From Vandiemenella viatica (Eukaryota > Arthropoda > Insecta > Orthoptera > Morabidae): 64,000 nt of DNA. Positions 33,870-45,856 of this stretch are shown here, one piece after another. Under the pieces are notes generated by a model. The model made no database searches and had not been told where the DNA came from. It saw nothing but the letters and a program-made list of their open reading frames with translations. The stretch lies in NCBI GenBank assembly GCA_031002005.1, contig JARYHS010008074.1, positions 9,618,924 to 9,682,923 of the forward strand, given 5' to 3'. The translations under genes were made by a program, and so were the position numbers. How positions within the stretch are numbered: the first letter of the stretch is position 1; each line of letters starts with the position of its first letter.

Positions 33870-36790
33870 ATGGCGAAAACAATCATATGTTAAAAAGACA
33901 AATAAAGTGGACAAAAATAAACAATAATTTTTACAACTGAGTTTGCAAAAAGGTCATATTGAATACAATGAATTATTTTGTTCAAATTCCTGAATGGAGT
34001 AGAAGGAGTTGCCAATCTGATAATTTCTCAATTTTTCTTTAAATACATCTTTATTATCTGCAAACTGTTTTACTCTCTTGGGAAGTTTATTAAACAGATG
34101 TATCCCAGAATAATTAACTCCTCTTTGTACTAATGACAGAGAAGTTATTTCTGTTTCTTGTATTGAAATTGTGTACCTGTGAATTAGATGTAAAAAGGTT
34201 AAAATGTTCTATGACAAGGCACATGAGAGAATATATATACTGAGAAGTCATTGTTAGAATATTGAGTTTTTCAAAAGTTGTCTGCAAGATGTTCTTGGTT
34301 TTACCCTACACAGCATCCTAATAGCTCTTTTCTGTGCTATGAAAACTTTTTTACTTTGTGAAGAGTTTCCCCATAAAATTATGCCATATGACATCACTGA
34401 ATGGAAATATTAGGATTACACCTGTTTCGTTAATTCTAAATCTGTTATTAGAGAAAGTGTTCGTATTGCAAAGGTGGCACTACTTAACTTCTTCAGTAGT
34501 GAAGTGATATGTTCGTGCCAACAGAGTTTCTCATCTATTTGAATCCCAAGGAATTTTATACTCTATATTTCTAAGATTGTGTTATTTTTAAAGCTTACTT
34601 GTAAATCCAGCTGTGCATAAATTTTAATGAATTTGCCTTAAACCAATTTGTTACTTCCCTAAGTACTTCATTTATATTAAGTTCTAAATTACTGTTTGAT
34701 GTTTTTCTGACTGTCAGGTTAGTATCATCTACAAATAAAACACTCTTAGCTTTGTCAGATAAGTTTCCAGGAAGGTCATTGAGGTATAACAAAAAGAGGA
34801 GGGATCCTAGGACAGAGCCTTGTGGAATTCCAAGTTTTATTTTCTCCCATTCTGATGAAGCATCTTTACTTATGTTAGAGTCAAAAATTGAAACTTTTTG
34901 CATTCAACATTCCATGTATGATTTAAACCATTTACCTGCAGTTTCATATATACCATAGTATTCCTTTTTTTGAAAAGTAATTCATGATTTACACTGTCAA
35001 ATGCTTTTGTAAGATCACAAAATATTCCTATAGGACTCATTTTATTATTCAGTTCCTCAAATATGTTATTTAAAACTGACTATATAGCCATTTCTATAGA
35101 TGATCATTTTGGAACCCAAATAGTGAATTAGTGAGGATATTATATTATCTAACATGTTTTATTACTCTGCGATACATGACTTTATCAAAAAAGTTTGAGA
35201 ATCTGGAAAGTAATGAAATGGGACGATAGTTATTTACACATGTAGCTTCTTGTTTTTTAAACAACGGTTTTACAACGGCATATTTTAGTCTATTTGGAAA
35301 CACACCTTGCATTAAGGATTCATTACAAATGTGGGCAAGTACATGATTGATACAATCTGAACATCTTTTCAGTAATTTACTTCAAGTATTGTCAGAGCTG
35401 GGAGAATTTTTAGGTTTTAATTGTTTCATGAGTTTATTTATTTCTGAGACTGTTGCCGGTGGCAATTGCATCTCCACAAATCTATTCGGGAAAGCAGTGT
35501 GAAGAAGTCTGAGGGCATTATGTGGGGATTGCTTTTTATACCCAATTTCTCTACAATGGAAGTAATGCACTATACACTATGCACAGATCCGTTTTGTTCT
35601 ATTTTTATGTCTTTAGAGTGATTTATAGATTTTCCTGTTTCAGTTTTTATTACATTGCATATATTTTTCATCTTATTGCTTGAATTCTCTATTTTCTCTG
35701 ATATATACCTGTTCTGGCCTTTCTAATTAAATTTCTTAGTATTTTAGAATAAAGCTTATAATGATCATTCAGTGTATAATTATCTGATTCTCTTTCTTTT
35801 AAGTAAAGGTCCCTTTTTGTTTTACTACATACTCTAATACTCTTTGTTATCCATCCCAATTTAATATTTGGAGTATTGACAACTTTCACTTTTTTGGAAC
35901 TTCCTTTGAAATGTGTTAGAAATATATTAAGAAAGGAATCAAATTTTGCATTAACACCCTGTGCAGTGTACGCTTCTGACCAATGTTCATTATTTAGGGA
36001 ATATATGAAAAGTTTATATTGTTCTCATTAATATTTCTTCTATATACCCTCTTTATCTGTTTAACAGTGTTTCTGGACTTGATGCATAACAGCTGGGCAT
36101 CATGATCTGAGATACCATTTATTATTGGAAGTATGCTGTAATTACTGCACTGAGAAATATCCATAAAAAAGTTATCAATTGCAGTCTCGCTATTATTTTG
36201 TATTCTTGTAGGGGAATTTACAAGTGCCGTTAAATTAAAAGACAACACCAAGGCTTCTATATCTAACTTCCCATTGCTGTCATTAAGAAAGTCAACATTA
36301 AAATCTCCAGATATAAACTATTTGTTTGTTATTTATAAAACATGGATGCAAAGACTCTAACTGAGATAAAAACAGCCTAACATTTCCTGGGGGGGCTGTA
36401 AATTGCTATTACTATGAGCTCTTCCTTACCATATTCAAGTTTTGTTACACAGCATTCAAAATGTTGTTCTATACAATACTTACTTACACCAACACTGTGG
36501 CATTGAATATTATCTTTAACAAAAATGGTAACTCCCCCTTTCTCCATTTTACATCTACAGAAATGAGACCTTAGTTTATAATTTGGGATGGACAACTGAG
36601 ATAGTGCTGTGTGAGACAAATGATGTTCAGATATGCATGAAACATCTACATTAAAATTTCTGGAATTTTGAATCTCTTCTATAGATAAGGTAATGTCATC
36701 AATTTTACTAAATATTCCTCTTATGTATTTTGATGGAGAATAGTGATCTGAACACTTTGATTCAATGACTTTGAATTGTTTACTTTATTA
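33870..36790 (-). pseudogene. CR1-like ORF2: endonuclease and reverse transcriptase
   Basis: Endonuclease: SCISEHHLSHTALSQLSIPN and MEKGGVTIFVKDNIQCHSV (36500-36660), ELIVIAIYSPPR (36380-36420), NSPTRIQNNSETAIDNFFMD and NGISDHDAQLLCI (36080-36215). A basic linker follows (PNIKLGWITKSIRVCSKTKRD, 35790-35880). RT: NKLMKQLKPKNSPSSDN (35385-35440), GIPQGSVLGSLLFLLYLND and VLFVDDTNL (34720-34850), where Val replaces Ala of the usual FADD. C-terminal motifs include SIKFLGIQIDEKLCWHEHI and MSYGIILWGNSS. Stops and frameshifts between these parts mean it is inactive, but order and spacing are intact. Confidence 0.82.
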
Positions 36791-37546
36791 GTACATACTG
36801 ATATGTCAGTTGGAATTTCTAATTTCAATAAGTTTTGATCATCAGACAGGTTAATTTCTTTTAGACATCTTATTACATCTATTTCATTTACCTTAAAAAA
36901 AGGCCGCGACTTAACACCACTTATAACAGTAAAACCTCTTTCACTAACCTGGCATCCCTGATCTCATTAGCAATAAGAAGCGAAAACGTCCTTTCACCTC
37001 CGAAATTCAGATGGAGTCCATGGCGAGTATAACTAACCCTACCAATGCAGGCCAAATCTATCAACCCAATGTGTGAATTTGCTGGCTGCCAGAGAACTCT
37101 TTCCAACGATGCATCAGTATGAGTAATGTTATGCTACATCCAGGGTTTATCATAACGCTCAAACAAATCCACAAATCCCACATTGGTCTGGCGTGTGTTC
37201 CTTGAAATGTGAGCAATGTCTTCCTCAATTGATTAATTGAGGTCCTTATCAAGATTATTTCCTGGTCCCTCCACAATTACAATACAATCTTCCTCTGAGT
37301 AATCTTTCCCTATGTTTTCCACATTTGCTACAACACTTCCAAGTTCTGCATTTGGTTTTAAAATACTGCAGACTTCATAATCTGGTCCAAGTCAAACTGA
37401 ATCATCTCACTGATTCCCCTCCCATGACTGCATCCAAATAACAGTACCTTCCTGCATTTAGATACCCCTGAAAGCTTTCACTTTTACTTTACAAGATCCC
37501 AGATCGTTCAGTCCAACCTGATGGTCCTCAAAGTCACCATCTAGAT

Positions 37547-37995
37547 CAGGGGTGCCTAACCCGCGGCCCGCGGGCCGTATGCGGTCCACCTGGATCATTT
37601 TTCCGCCCCGCGAGATTCATCACACTTTTACAAAATATACTTATTTTATAATGGCCAAAATAGTGTAAACCAATGTATTTAAAAAACATACATTATTTGT
37701 GGATCCATATATTCAAAAATTATCTGTGGAAATTATGAGTATCATTATATTATCTATGTTTACATGTAGGAATACTAGGAAACACAATAATAATAATAAC
37801 AATAATAATAACAATAATAATAACAACTAATAATAATAATAATAATAACTCATTGTGTTTCAATTTTTCACTAAAAAAATATGTCTACAGTAGGTCCTAA
37901 ATCTAATTTGGAGATATATGAATTTATATGTGGCCCGTGGAGTTATGATGCATTTCGAAAGTGGCCCGCACGATAATTTGGGTTGGCCACCCCTG
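37547..37995. mobile_element. hAT MITE, 449 bp, with 8-bp TSD
   Basis: Ends CAGGGGTGCCTAACCC and, inverted, CAGGGGTGGCCAACCC, flanked by ATCTAGAT (37539-37546 and 37996-38003). GC-rich ends (CGGCCCGCGGGCC) contrast with an AT-rich centre. It lies between the coiled-coil and esterase parts of the CR1-like ORF1. Confidence 0.93.
37785..37848. repeat. (AAT/AAC)n microsatellite inside the hAT MITE
   Basis: About 60 bp of AATAATAAC-type trinucleotides in the AT-rich centre of the MITE. Confidence 0.9.
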
Positions 37996-38324
37996 ATCTA
38001 GATCCTCCAATGGCCGAAACACATTGGATGTCTCCAGCTGGAAACCATCAGACAGACAGCGGTCTCCTACCTCTCCTGCCAGAGCTGACTTCTTTCCACT
38101 CATTGTTTTGCCTAAGTCTAAGAACAGAGTTTTCTGCCTACAGGACCTTTAAATCCCTCTCTGCGGATGCCAGATCTGACTGGAACTTCAGAATCCGCTG
38201 CTCCTGATCATTAATTCTGCAGGAGTAATAGTTCCAGGCAATACTGACATAAGAGTCACTGTTAGTAGCATCGCTGCACCCCCAGTGAAACCAGCGCCCG
38301 CAGTCCCGGCACATCACTCCTCTT

Positions 38325-40151
38325 TAGAGCTGTAAAAGTAACGATGTATTCGTTACTGAGTAACGGGTTCGTCGCCTGGCTCGAAGTACCGAATCGTTAC
38401 TCACAAATTCATTTCGTTACTCGCATGTTGCGTTACTCGCATTTGTCGTATACTGCAGGTTACTAATTTTCCCAACGTAAAGACTAATTTTGTACTTTTT
38501 ATTTTGTTTAACATTAAAATTTGTATGGATAATTTGAGATAGTTATTGTTTTTCATTGATAGTTCATTAGTGAGGTTTTTGATTTCAAAGATTTGTGAAA
38601 TTTGTTTATTTAATAATTGATACCTTCTATTTTATTTTATAGTGTAATTCACAATATAAAATTTTCTAATAGGTTTTGATATACATATCTGCACTTGGTA
38701 TGTTCTAATAATATTTAATAAAATTGCAATGGAGCGCACGCTCCGGTGAGAATTTCCCTACACACTCATCTTCCCCCCTTCCTGCACCCACCTACATTTG
38801 CCCCACATTTAATTTTAAATTCTTTAAACGTTTCTGGTAAATTATTAGTAACTTTTCTTGGTAACTTATTCCAATCCCTGAAACCCTTACCTAAAAAGAG
38901 AATCTTCCTAATCCTTGTGCCTGAAATCAAGTACAAGATTGAGGTCATAGTCATCTTTTCCCTTCTAAGCATTACTTTTAATTCTTAAACTAATATGTTT
39001 CCTTACCTCACCAACAATATACGTCCCATGGCCCTCTTCACCCTCCTCCTGTCTTCCAGTGAATCCTATTTCAGCTCTTTTATCATATCTGTTACTGATT
39101 GCATTCTGTGATAATTGCCATAAACAAATCTAGCAACCATTTTTTGCAGTTCCAGAATTCCATAAGCAAAGAACAAGTTACAATGACTTTATTCCTTTTG
39201 CTTGGTGTTAGTTATTGTATTATTACCGCAGGATCCATGTGATCAATCATCAATGCGGTTGTGGCTTTGATGTTAAATGTTTGTTGTAACCGCGACGCAA
39301 CAACAATTAATCGCGGTTAATCGCATGTTTGTCCTGAACCTTTGTTATTGATTTAAAAGTTTTGAACACTGATAGTTTTAAAATAAAACAATTAACGCGG
39401 GAGTCAATAGTATTTTGCCTGCAGGCCCGATTTGATAGTATGTCCACATTTATTTTAACAAACCTATCGCAAAAAGATGAACTTTTAAAGAAAAAATTAT
39501 ATGAAAACCGTAAAGGAAGACAATGGTGAAACCTCCTATTTAAAAACGAAATAATTTTATGAGATTATAATATTTGTTAAATACATATCCCACTGTCACA
39601 TCAGGCTTCTATGCAGGGTTTTGAGCAGGCTATTTTTAAAAATAATCGCCATTAGTTATTGTCGCTGTCAGGTCTTTTTTCTTTTTGTCTGCAAACAGGT
39701 GTTTGTTTTGAAATTGGATTATTCTTTCGTATATAATATTCATTACAGTAAATCAAGTATACATTAAGAGGTTTTCCGTAAGATCCATGTGCTAATTACT
39801 TGACTTTAAGTTTCCTCCGAATGTACAGCTTAGCTAAACTTATTTTATTAAATAAACAATTTACTTTAACTTTACCGAGTACGAACGAAGTCGTCCCGTA
39901 TGCGATACGATGCGATACAACGCTTCATGCTAGTGTTCGATTGTACCGAAAGTAACGAGTGTACCAAAGGTAACGAGTAACGAAACGATACGATAGTAAC
40001 GAAGTTATCCCGTACGCGGCGCGACTCGTTACAATGCTACATGCTATTGTTCGATTGTACCGAAAGTAACGAGTAACGATTCGAAAGGTGTTGATTGGTT
40101 TAGTAACGAATACATATGGGTACAGAATTTCTCGTTACCTTTACAACTCTA
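38325..40151. mobile_element. Non-autonomous hAT element, 1827 bp, rich in GTAACGA motifs
   Basis: Ends TAGAGCTGTAAAAGTAACG and, inverted, TAGAGTTGTAAAGGTAACG, flanked by exact CTCCTCTT (38317-38324 and 40152-40159). Subterminal regions (38340-38460 and 39880-40130) are packed with TAACGA and CGATACGA motifs. No transposase frame is visible. A CR1/L2 fragment (38716-39160) is nested inside. The element splits the PHD-finger codons of the host LINE's ORF1. Confidence 0.9.
38716..39160 (-). pseudogene. CR1/L2-type LINE 3' fragment, second copy
   Basis: The minus-strand open run 38972-38766 includes FLGKGFRDWNKLPRKVTNNL, matching the fragment at 29936-30655 (there FLAKGVRDCNKLPREMVNNL). The same GCAATTTTATTAAA-like 3' end follows the GGAGCGC motif. 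It is nested within the hAT element at 38325-40151. Confidence 0.78.
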
Positions 40152-40984
40152 CTCCTCTTACGAATCTTCGGTAATTTCCACACTTAGTATCCATTATGAT
40201 ACTTTCAAAAAAAACTTAAGAAATTAGGAGAAAAAGCATTAAAATGTTTGCTTTTTAAACTACTTTAAAACTTAGGAGAAAAAACTTTAAAAAGTTTACT
40301 TTTTAAATAATACTCGTGTATCAGTTGCCAAAGAAAAGTAAAAGTAGGATTCTAAGAAAAATGTTAAAAAATACTATATAATCACTCGAAACTTTTCCGA
40401 AATATGAAATACAACACCTATCAACTACAAGATTTACAACGAAACAACACAAATCATTTCAAAAGAATTTTTTAAACAATTGCAATGAAATTTAACACCC
40501 TAGAACTCATATTCAGACCTAAGCTCAAATATAAACAGATAAAAACTCGGTTTACACTGTACTGATTTTCTATTAAATAAAAACGGTTCACTCTCACTTC
40601 ACAAATTTACTTCAAAACAAAACTAATGCTGTCGAAACAAACTTACAATGAAATTCTGTTAAGCTATAACAAGAATATTGTTACTAGATGTTAATCCCGG
40701 ATGTAAACAAAAGCCACCGAACACTGAATATACAATTTGGGGATTTATAATAAATATAACGGATCACTAAACTCACACTGCTAGAATATGATGTTCCTCG
40801 ACGTTTGAACTAACCTACGAGATAAAATTTAACAAATTTAACGACAAAAACACAAATTATGACCGCACGACACGAACGAACGTGCGCAGTAAATTCCAAC
40901 GTTCTCGGCGCACAACGGTTCTAATATGTCTTGTTCCATTTACGGCTGATTCTATTTAAGCGACAGAACTTTGAAAGATGAAAC

Positions 40985-41215
40985 CTCAAATAACCTCTGA
41001 CTGACAATTTTAATAGTTTTTGAAGGATATCAGAAAACTTGATTTTCGGTAGCTTATTGGAATATTCTCCGTAGTCTGTAGCTCGAGTCCTTTGTATTGA
41101 ACTTTCTTTTTTAAATTAAATATACTTCTTCAAAAGTCCACATGTGTTCTGGTGTGTAGTCTCTTCATTGTAAACATATTTATGTGAGGAACCGTGGGTA
41201 GTGACTAATGACAAA
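40985..41215 (+). repeat. Repeat shared inverted with 31810-32060
   Basis: See 31810-32060. This copy directly precedes the tRNA-like sequence 41244-41318 and the LTR retrotransposon. It contains CCGTAGTCTGTAGCTCGAGT and CCGTGGGTAGTGACTAATGA. The family is unrecognised. Confidence 0.65.
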
Positions 41216-41243
41216 TATTGCCGCAAGAACGCCAGTGTACCGT

Positions 41244-41318
41244 CTGCCAGCATGGCGCAGCGGGTAGCGTCACGAATTGCGGTACCGAAGGTCGCCGGTT
41301 CAATCCCGCCCACTGACA
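41244..41318 (+). repeat. tRNA-like sequence with A and B boxes
   Basis: A box TGGCGCAGCGGGTAGCG and B box GGTTCAATCCCG are good Pol III promoter matches. The presumed acceptor strands TGCCAGCA and CACTGACA pair only partly and the T stem has mismatches. I therefore call a decayed tRNA-like or SINE head, not a functional tRNA gene. Confidence 0.55.
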
Positions 41319-41329
41319 AAAATTATTTA

Positions 41330-41582
41330 ATTCTGTTTATTATTTCCAGAAGATTCTACATGTTTCCTAAGGTCACTTGTAACTTCTACACATTTCACTT
41401 GTTAACTACACTTGTAATCTCTAGTACGTTCTATCTGTGTATAAATAGAAGAGCATTCTGCCCAAGAGGCAGTCAGTGCTGCGTGTATGTTTGAGTTCTC
41501 AATAAACCTGTTCTCAGTTTAAGTGCTGTGTTCATTGACAAGTAACCTTCGAATTCACACCTGCCCCGGTTCCAACGCGACA
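41330..41582 (+). promoter_or_regulatory. 5' LTR-like region of the gypsy element
   Basis: It contains a TATA box (TATAAATAG, 41440-41448) and, further on, AATAAA (41501-41506), the order expected in an LTR. It ends in CA at about 41582. Six bases later TGGTGGAGACGCCGGG (from 41588) has the TGG start of a tRNA primer-binding site; I do not assign the tRNA. The LTR start cannot be fixed because the 3' LTR is lost in the N gap. Confidence 0.65.
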
Positions 41583-41736
41583 TAGTTTGGTGGAGACGCC
41601 GGGTACCCTGTGCAACAGCTGCATCGTCGTGGCTCCGATTAGGCAACGTAAAAGTCGCCGCCTACACGGACTGGAACCGGACTACAAAGGATATACTCAG
41701 TACGTCCTTCCGAAAGTCCGCGTCATTAGGAAACCC

Positions 41737-42932
41737 ATGGCGGCAAGCCAGCTGCACATTCGACACCCATCGGTGTTCTCTGGAGACGCTGGACAGGATC
41801 CTAACAAATGGCTAAAAGGGTTCGACCGAGTCGCCAAGTACAACAGGTGGGATCATACCATGTGCTTGGCAAATGTTTATTTCTATCTGGACGGAACCGC
41901 CCAGCAGTGGTTCGAGAACAACGAAGAGAAACTGAATAACTGGGAAATGTTCCAGACGGAACTTAAGAAAAACGTTTGGGGACCACCAGCGACAAATCCG
42001 CTCGGCGGAAGAACAACTGAAGAACCGGGCCCAACGACATGGGGAGCCGACGCAATCTTACATACAGGATGTTTTGGCCCTATGCAACGTAGTCAACCCG
42101 AATATGACTGAAGCCGACAAAATCACGCACCTAATGAAAGGTATTGCAGAAGACATGTACCAAGCTCTTCTGATAAAAGACGTCGCTACGACGGAAGAGT
42201 GCCAGCGGATTGAGGAGATGCAACAAAGGAGGGTTTGGGCGAAAGAAGTATGACAGACTTCCCAACGTAGTCCCTATGGCAGTTGTGGAAGACCAGCACG
42301 ACTTTGCGTCTCTCATACGACAAATTGTGAGAGAAGAATTACAACAGTTCATGGCAGCTGGGACTCTTGAACCGAGTGAGCATCAGATCATGGCCATGGA
42401 TGTAAGCCCAGTGGGTCATGAAGGAGCCGACGCGGCGGAAAAAGAGGTATTTCAGACAATAGCTCCTGTCTGCCGAGCCAATCGCACTCGACGTGAAGAA
42501 TGGCCTCGCCCTGATATGACGTATGCTGCAGCTGCCAAACGGCAGCCTAGGAACCGGCCGACACGGCCACAACCAAATCCTCCGGCACCTATGACGTCCC
42601 GCAGACGAACGGACGTCTGGAGGACAGAAGACAACGCGCCAGTATGTTTCCACTGTGGGCGCCCTGGACATGTCATACGCTACTGCAGAGAGAGAAGACG
42701 AGTATTTGACGATTATTTTGCCGCAAGACGTCCGCCATCAGAACAGTTCTACCCCAGGCAGCCACCCGCTGACGAGTTCGGTCGACCTACGGGAAGAAGC
42801 CATCGCCGTACCCTAGACGAGGTCGATCCCCGACGCGCCGCTGCCGTTCATCGTCGCCGGACAGAGCTACCAGCCGCTCCCCTAGCCGCCGCACGCCGGA
42901 AAACTAAGCAAGGCGACCATCTACGGAGGTGA
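41737..42932 (+). pseudogene. gypsy gag polyprotein with CCHC knuckle, frameshifted
   Basis: The likely ATG at 41737 begins MAASQLHIRHPSVFSGD. The capsid-like core follows: WLKGFDRVAKYNRWDH and YFYLDGTAQQWFENNEEKL, motifs of the retrotransposon gag family. A frameshift near 42000 moves into QSYIQDVLALCNVVNPNMTE and EADKITHLMKGIAEDMYQAL. Another near 42210 moves into the last frame, which carries the zinc knuckle CFHCGRPGHVIRYC (C-x2-C-x4-H-x4-C) near 42645-42690. The C-terminal tail is Arg/Pro-rich. It would assemble the particle that holds element RNA. Confidence 0.87.
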
Positions 42933-42960
42933 GGCCGCCGCAGATGAAAATCCTCCATGG

Positions 42961-43697
42961 ATGACAGTCACTAAGATGTCGGGAAATCTCATCAACGTTA
43001 TAATCGACGGCCAACCTGTCCGGGCGCTGGTTGATTCAGGAGCTTCTTTCTCCGTATTGTCGGACAATTATCGTCGCACACTAAAGAAGACAATGTTCCG
43101 TGATACGGGGGCAACTGTGCTAAAGGTCGCAAATGGAAAGTACGTCCAGCCAGCTGGAGCTTGTGTCGCGAGAATAACCATCAACAACAGGACCCAGCCA
43201 GTTGAATTTGTCATTTTAACAGAATGTAGTCATAATGTCATCCTTGGATGGGACTTCCTTAAGGCATCCCAAGCTGTCATTGACTGTGGAACGTCTGAGC
43301 TGCAATTGAAGAAGTCGTTGCGACGGGTACACGTAACACAGAATCTTCTGGGAAGTTATTCGCCGTTGACAACGTGACAATCCCGCCGTTCGCAATGAGA
43401 GGAGTCCCAGTCAAAAACACGGACGACCGCAACCTTGAAGTGCTTGTCGATAGTAGAAAGTTTATTAGGCTCACGAAAGAAATCTACATACCAGCGGCTA
43501 TCATAAGCATTATCGGTGGTCGAGGAGACATTTGGATCACCAACTGTCACGAGCAGTCACAAATTATCCCCAAGGGAATGTGCATAGGGACAGCTGAACC
43601 AGTCCAGGAGGGCGAGCTCAACGTCATTAACGAAGATCCATGCTCTGTTACTAGTACCGACAACACGCTGGAGGAAACACTATGGAACTGCCAATAG
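42961..43697 (+). pseudogene. gypsy protease region
   Basis: Aspartic protease: ALVDSGASFSVLSD holds the catalytic D-S-G-A at about 43027-43065, and NVILGWDFLKAS supplies the conserved I-L-G-x-D/W-F-L segment near 43236-43270. The frame changes at about 43375, after which a linker open to 43697 leads towards RT. It would cleave the gag-pol polyprotein. Confidence 0.87.
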
Positions 43698-45856
43698 GGT
43701 CCGGCCTGACCAAGGAACAACACCACCGGGTGTTAGCTATACTACGCCAATTCTCTGGTGTATTCACACCCCAGCAAAAAAAAGGTCAGACGAAACGGCC
43801 CACGATAAAGCATCGTATCAATACTGGGGATCATCCGCCCATTAGCCAGCGCTCGTACCGATTGTCACCAGTCGAAAGGCGAATAATTCGAGAGGAAGTG
43901 GAGAAGATGTTGCATAATGACATTATTCAACCTTCGGAGAGTCCTTGGTCATCTCCGGTGGTCCTCGTAAAGAAGAAGGATGGTACGTGGCGATTCTGTG
44001 TCGACTATCGGCGGCTGAACAAAATCACAAAGAAAGATGTCTACCCACTGCCGCGCATCGACGACGCCTTAGACGTGCTTGAAAGGAGCTACATACTTCT
44101 CAACCATGGACATGCAGACAGGCTACTGGCAAATCGAGGTTGACGAAGCTGACAGAGAAAAGACGGCTTTTATTACACCTGATGGCCTCTATGAATTCAA
44201 AGTAATGCCATTCGGATTATGCAACGCTCCGGCCACATTCGAACGCATGATGGACAACTTACTTCGACACCTTAAGTGGACGACGTGTCTTTGTTATTTA
44301 GATGACATTGTTGTTTTCTCGAAAACATTTGAAGAACATCTGAGTCGCCTGTCAACGGTGCTGAAGTGTGTTCAGACTGCAGGACTCCGCTCAATCCGAA
44401 GAAGTGCCTCTTCGTCGCCAGAGAGATAAAAATCCTGGGGCACCTGGTCAACGGAGATGGCGTCCGCGCTGATCCAGATAAAGTAAGGGCAGTCATGGAA
44501 TTTCCAACTCCTCAGCACATTCGTGATGTGAGAAGCTTTCTTGGGCTGTGCTCATACTTCCGGCGTTTCATAAAAGGATTCTGTAACATGGCACGTCCAC
44601 TGCAAGAACTTTTGCAGGGAGACGCCAAGTTTTACTGGGATGAAACTAAAGAAAGATCTTTCCAGGCACTTAAGGAGGCTCTAACTTCCGCACCAGTTCT
44701 AGCCTTATACGACGAGAATGCAGAAACTGAACTTCACACTGACGCCAGCGGTTATGGGATCGGTGCAGTGCTTGTGCAATTCAGGAAGGTGCTGAGAAGG
44801 TGATAGCCTATGCATCAAGAGTATTCTCTAAGCCCGAGATAAACTACTCTACAACCGAGAAAGAATGCCTCGCAGTTGTCTGGGCTATCAACAAGTTTCG
44901 TCCGTATTTATTCGGCAAACCTTTCACCGTCGTAACAGACCACCATTCTTTATGTTGGCTAACCAGCTTGAAGGATCCATCAGGTCGACTAGCAAGATGG
45001 GCACTTAGACTTCAAGAGTACGACGTCACGGTGGTATTCAAAAACGGACGCAAACACAAGGATGCCGACAGCCTTTCAAGGAATCCTTTAATAGAACACA
45101 ACAGCATGAATGGAATTTCAGCCCTCGCTGAATTAGGTGACGTTGCAGCTGAACAGAGGGAAGATTCAGAGTTATTAAGAACCATAGACGCCTTGGAGAA
45201 AGGAGAACCGGCCAAAGGAGGGTTTCAATTGATAGATGGGACATTGTATAAGAACAACTACGATCCACTAGGCCCCAAGTGGCTTCTGGTCGTTCCAGCT
45301 CATCTCCAGCCAGCTATTCTCAAGTATTTCCACGACGCTCCAATATCCGGTCATCTGGGATTTGTGAAGACCCTGGACCGAATCAGACGCAGGTATTACT
45401 GGAAGGGTCTCTACCGATCTGTCAAGCATTATGTGAGTCACTGTAAAGAGTGCCAGCGACGGAAACATGTGCCGCAATTACCTCCAGGTCATCTAGTACC
45501 AATTCCACCTGCAGCAGTTCCATTCCACCGAATTGGGATCGACCTTTTGGGGAGGTTCCCGAAGTCGACAACCGGTAACCGATGGATAATAGTCTGCACC
45601 GACTACCTCACGCGCTACGCTGTCACCAAACCTGTGCCGACTGCAGAAGCTCCAGAGGTTGCAAAATTTCTAGTAGAAGACATTATTTTGAAGCATGGAG
45701 CACCACGTGTGATGATATCCGATCGTGGAAAGGTATTCCAGTCAAGACTAGTATCAGAGGTCATGTCAAGATGCGACGTTGTCCACAGGATGACAACTGC
45801 ATACCACCCTCAGACAAACGGTCTCACAGAACGCTTCAACAAGACATTAGCCGATA
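43682..45856 (+). pseudogene. gypsy reverse transcriptase, RNase H and integrase
   Basis: [22 protein letters not shown], then [34 protein letters not shown] and the catalytic YLDD (CLCYLDDIVVFSKT, ~44288-44330). RNase H: HTDASGYGIGAVL and YSTTEKECLAVVWAINKF, then VTDHHSLCWL. Integrase zinc part: H and C residues in ISGHLGFVKTLDRI and YVSHCKECQRRK. Integrase core: IGIDLLGRFPK (first Asp), MISDRGKVFQ (second Asp) and NGLTERFNKTLAD (Glu). Frame changes near 44090, 44380 and 44795 break it. The sequence stops at the N gap, inside the integrase after its catalytic Glu. Confidence 0.92.

Larger units (their letters stand above)
36921..40194 (-). pseudogene. CR1-like ORF1: PHD finger, coiled coil, SGNH-type esterase
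   Basis: The ATG at 40194 begins MDTKCGNYRRF, the first Cys residues of a PHD-type zinc finger. This is split by the hAT at 38325-40151 and continues as CRDCGRWFHWGCSDATNSD and WNYYSC (38200-38315). A charged coiled-coil-like stretch follows (EQRILKFQSDLASAERDLKV, 38120-38215). After the second hAT comes an esterase-like domain: DYEVCSILKPNAELGSVVAN, EEDCIVIVEGPGNNLD, VGFVDLFERYDKP and GLHLNFGGERTFSLLIANEI. The esterase nucleophile region near 37420-37450 is eroded. This domain order is known for ORF1 proteins of CR1/L2 LINEs; the esterase is thought to act on lipids. Confidence 0.78.
33760..40870 (-). mobile_element. CR1-like LINE with PHD/esterase ORF1, split by two hAT elements
   Basis: A near-complete LINE on the minus strand. 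ORF1 (40194-36921) and ORF2 (about 36790-33870) are both recognisable. The 3' UTR runs to about 33760, where an AAATA-type repeat forms the tail. ORF1 is interrupted by hAT elements at 38325-40151 and 37547-37995, each with an exact 8-bp TSD. The 5' limit is uncertain: unassigned AT-rich sequence follows the ATG to about 40870. The esterase ORF1 and the absence of RNase H fit the CR1/L2 group. Confidence 0.8.
41330..45856 (+). mobile_element. Ty3/gypsy LTR retrotransposon, 3' end lost in scaffold gap
   Basis: Order: LTR-like promoter region, primer-binding site, gag, protease, reverse transcriptase, RNase H, integrase. Integrase after RNase H defines the Ty3/gypsy type. The coding sequence is highly readable but jumps frame at about six places, consistent either with decay or with uncorrected indels. 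No envelope frame is seen, although the 3' part is unknown. The element runs into 1000 N at 45857. Confidence 0.92.

Noticed and set aside
41244..41318. Functional tRNA gene
   Set aside because: A and B boxes are good but the acceptor and T stems do not pair well; more likely a tRNA-like or SINE head.
41330..45856. Endogenous retrovirus with envelope (errantivirus)
   Set aside because: No envelope frame is visible before the gap; the visible genes fit an ordinary Ty3/gypsy retrotransposon.
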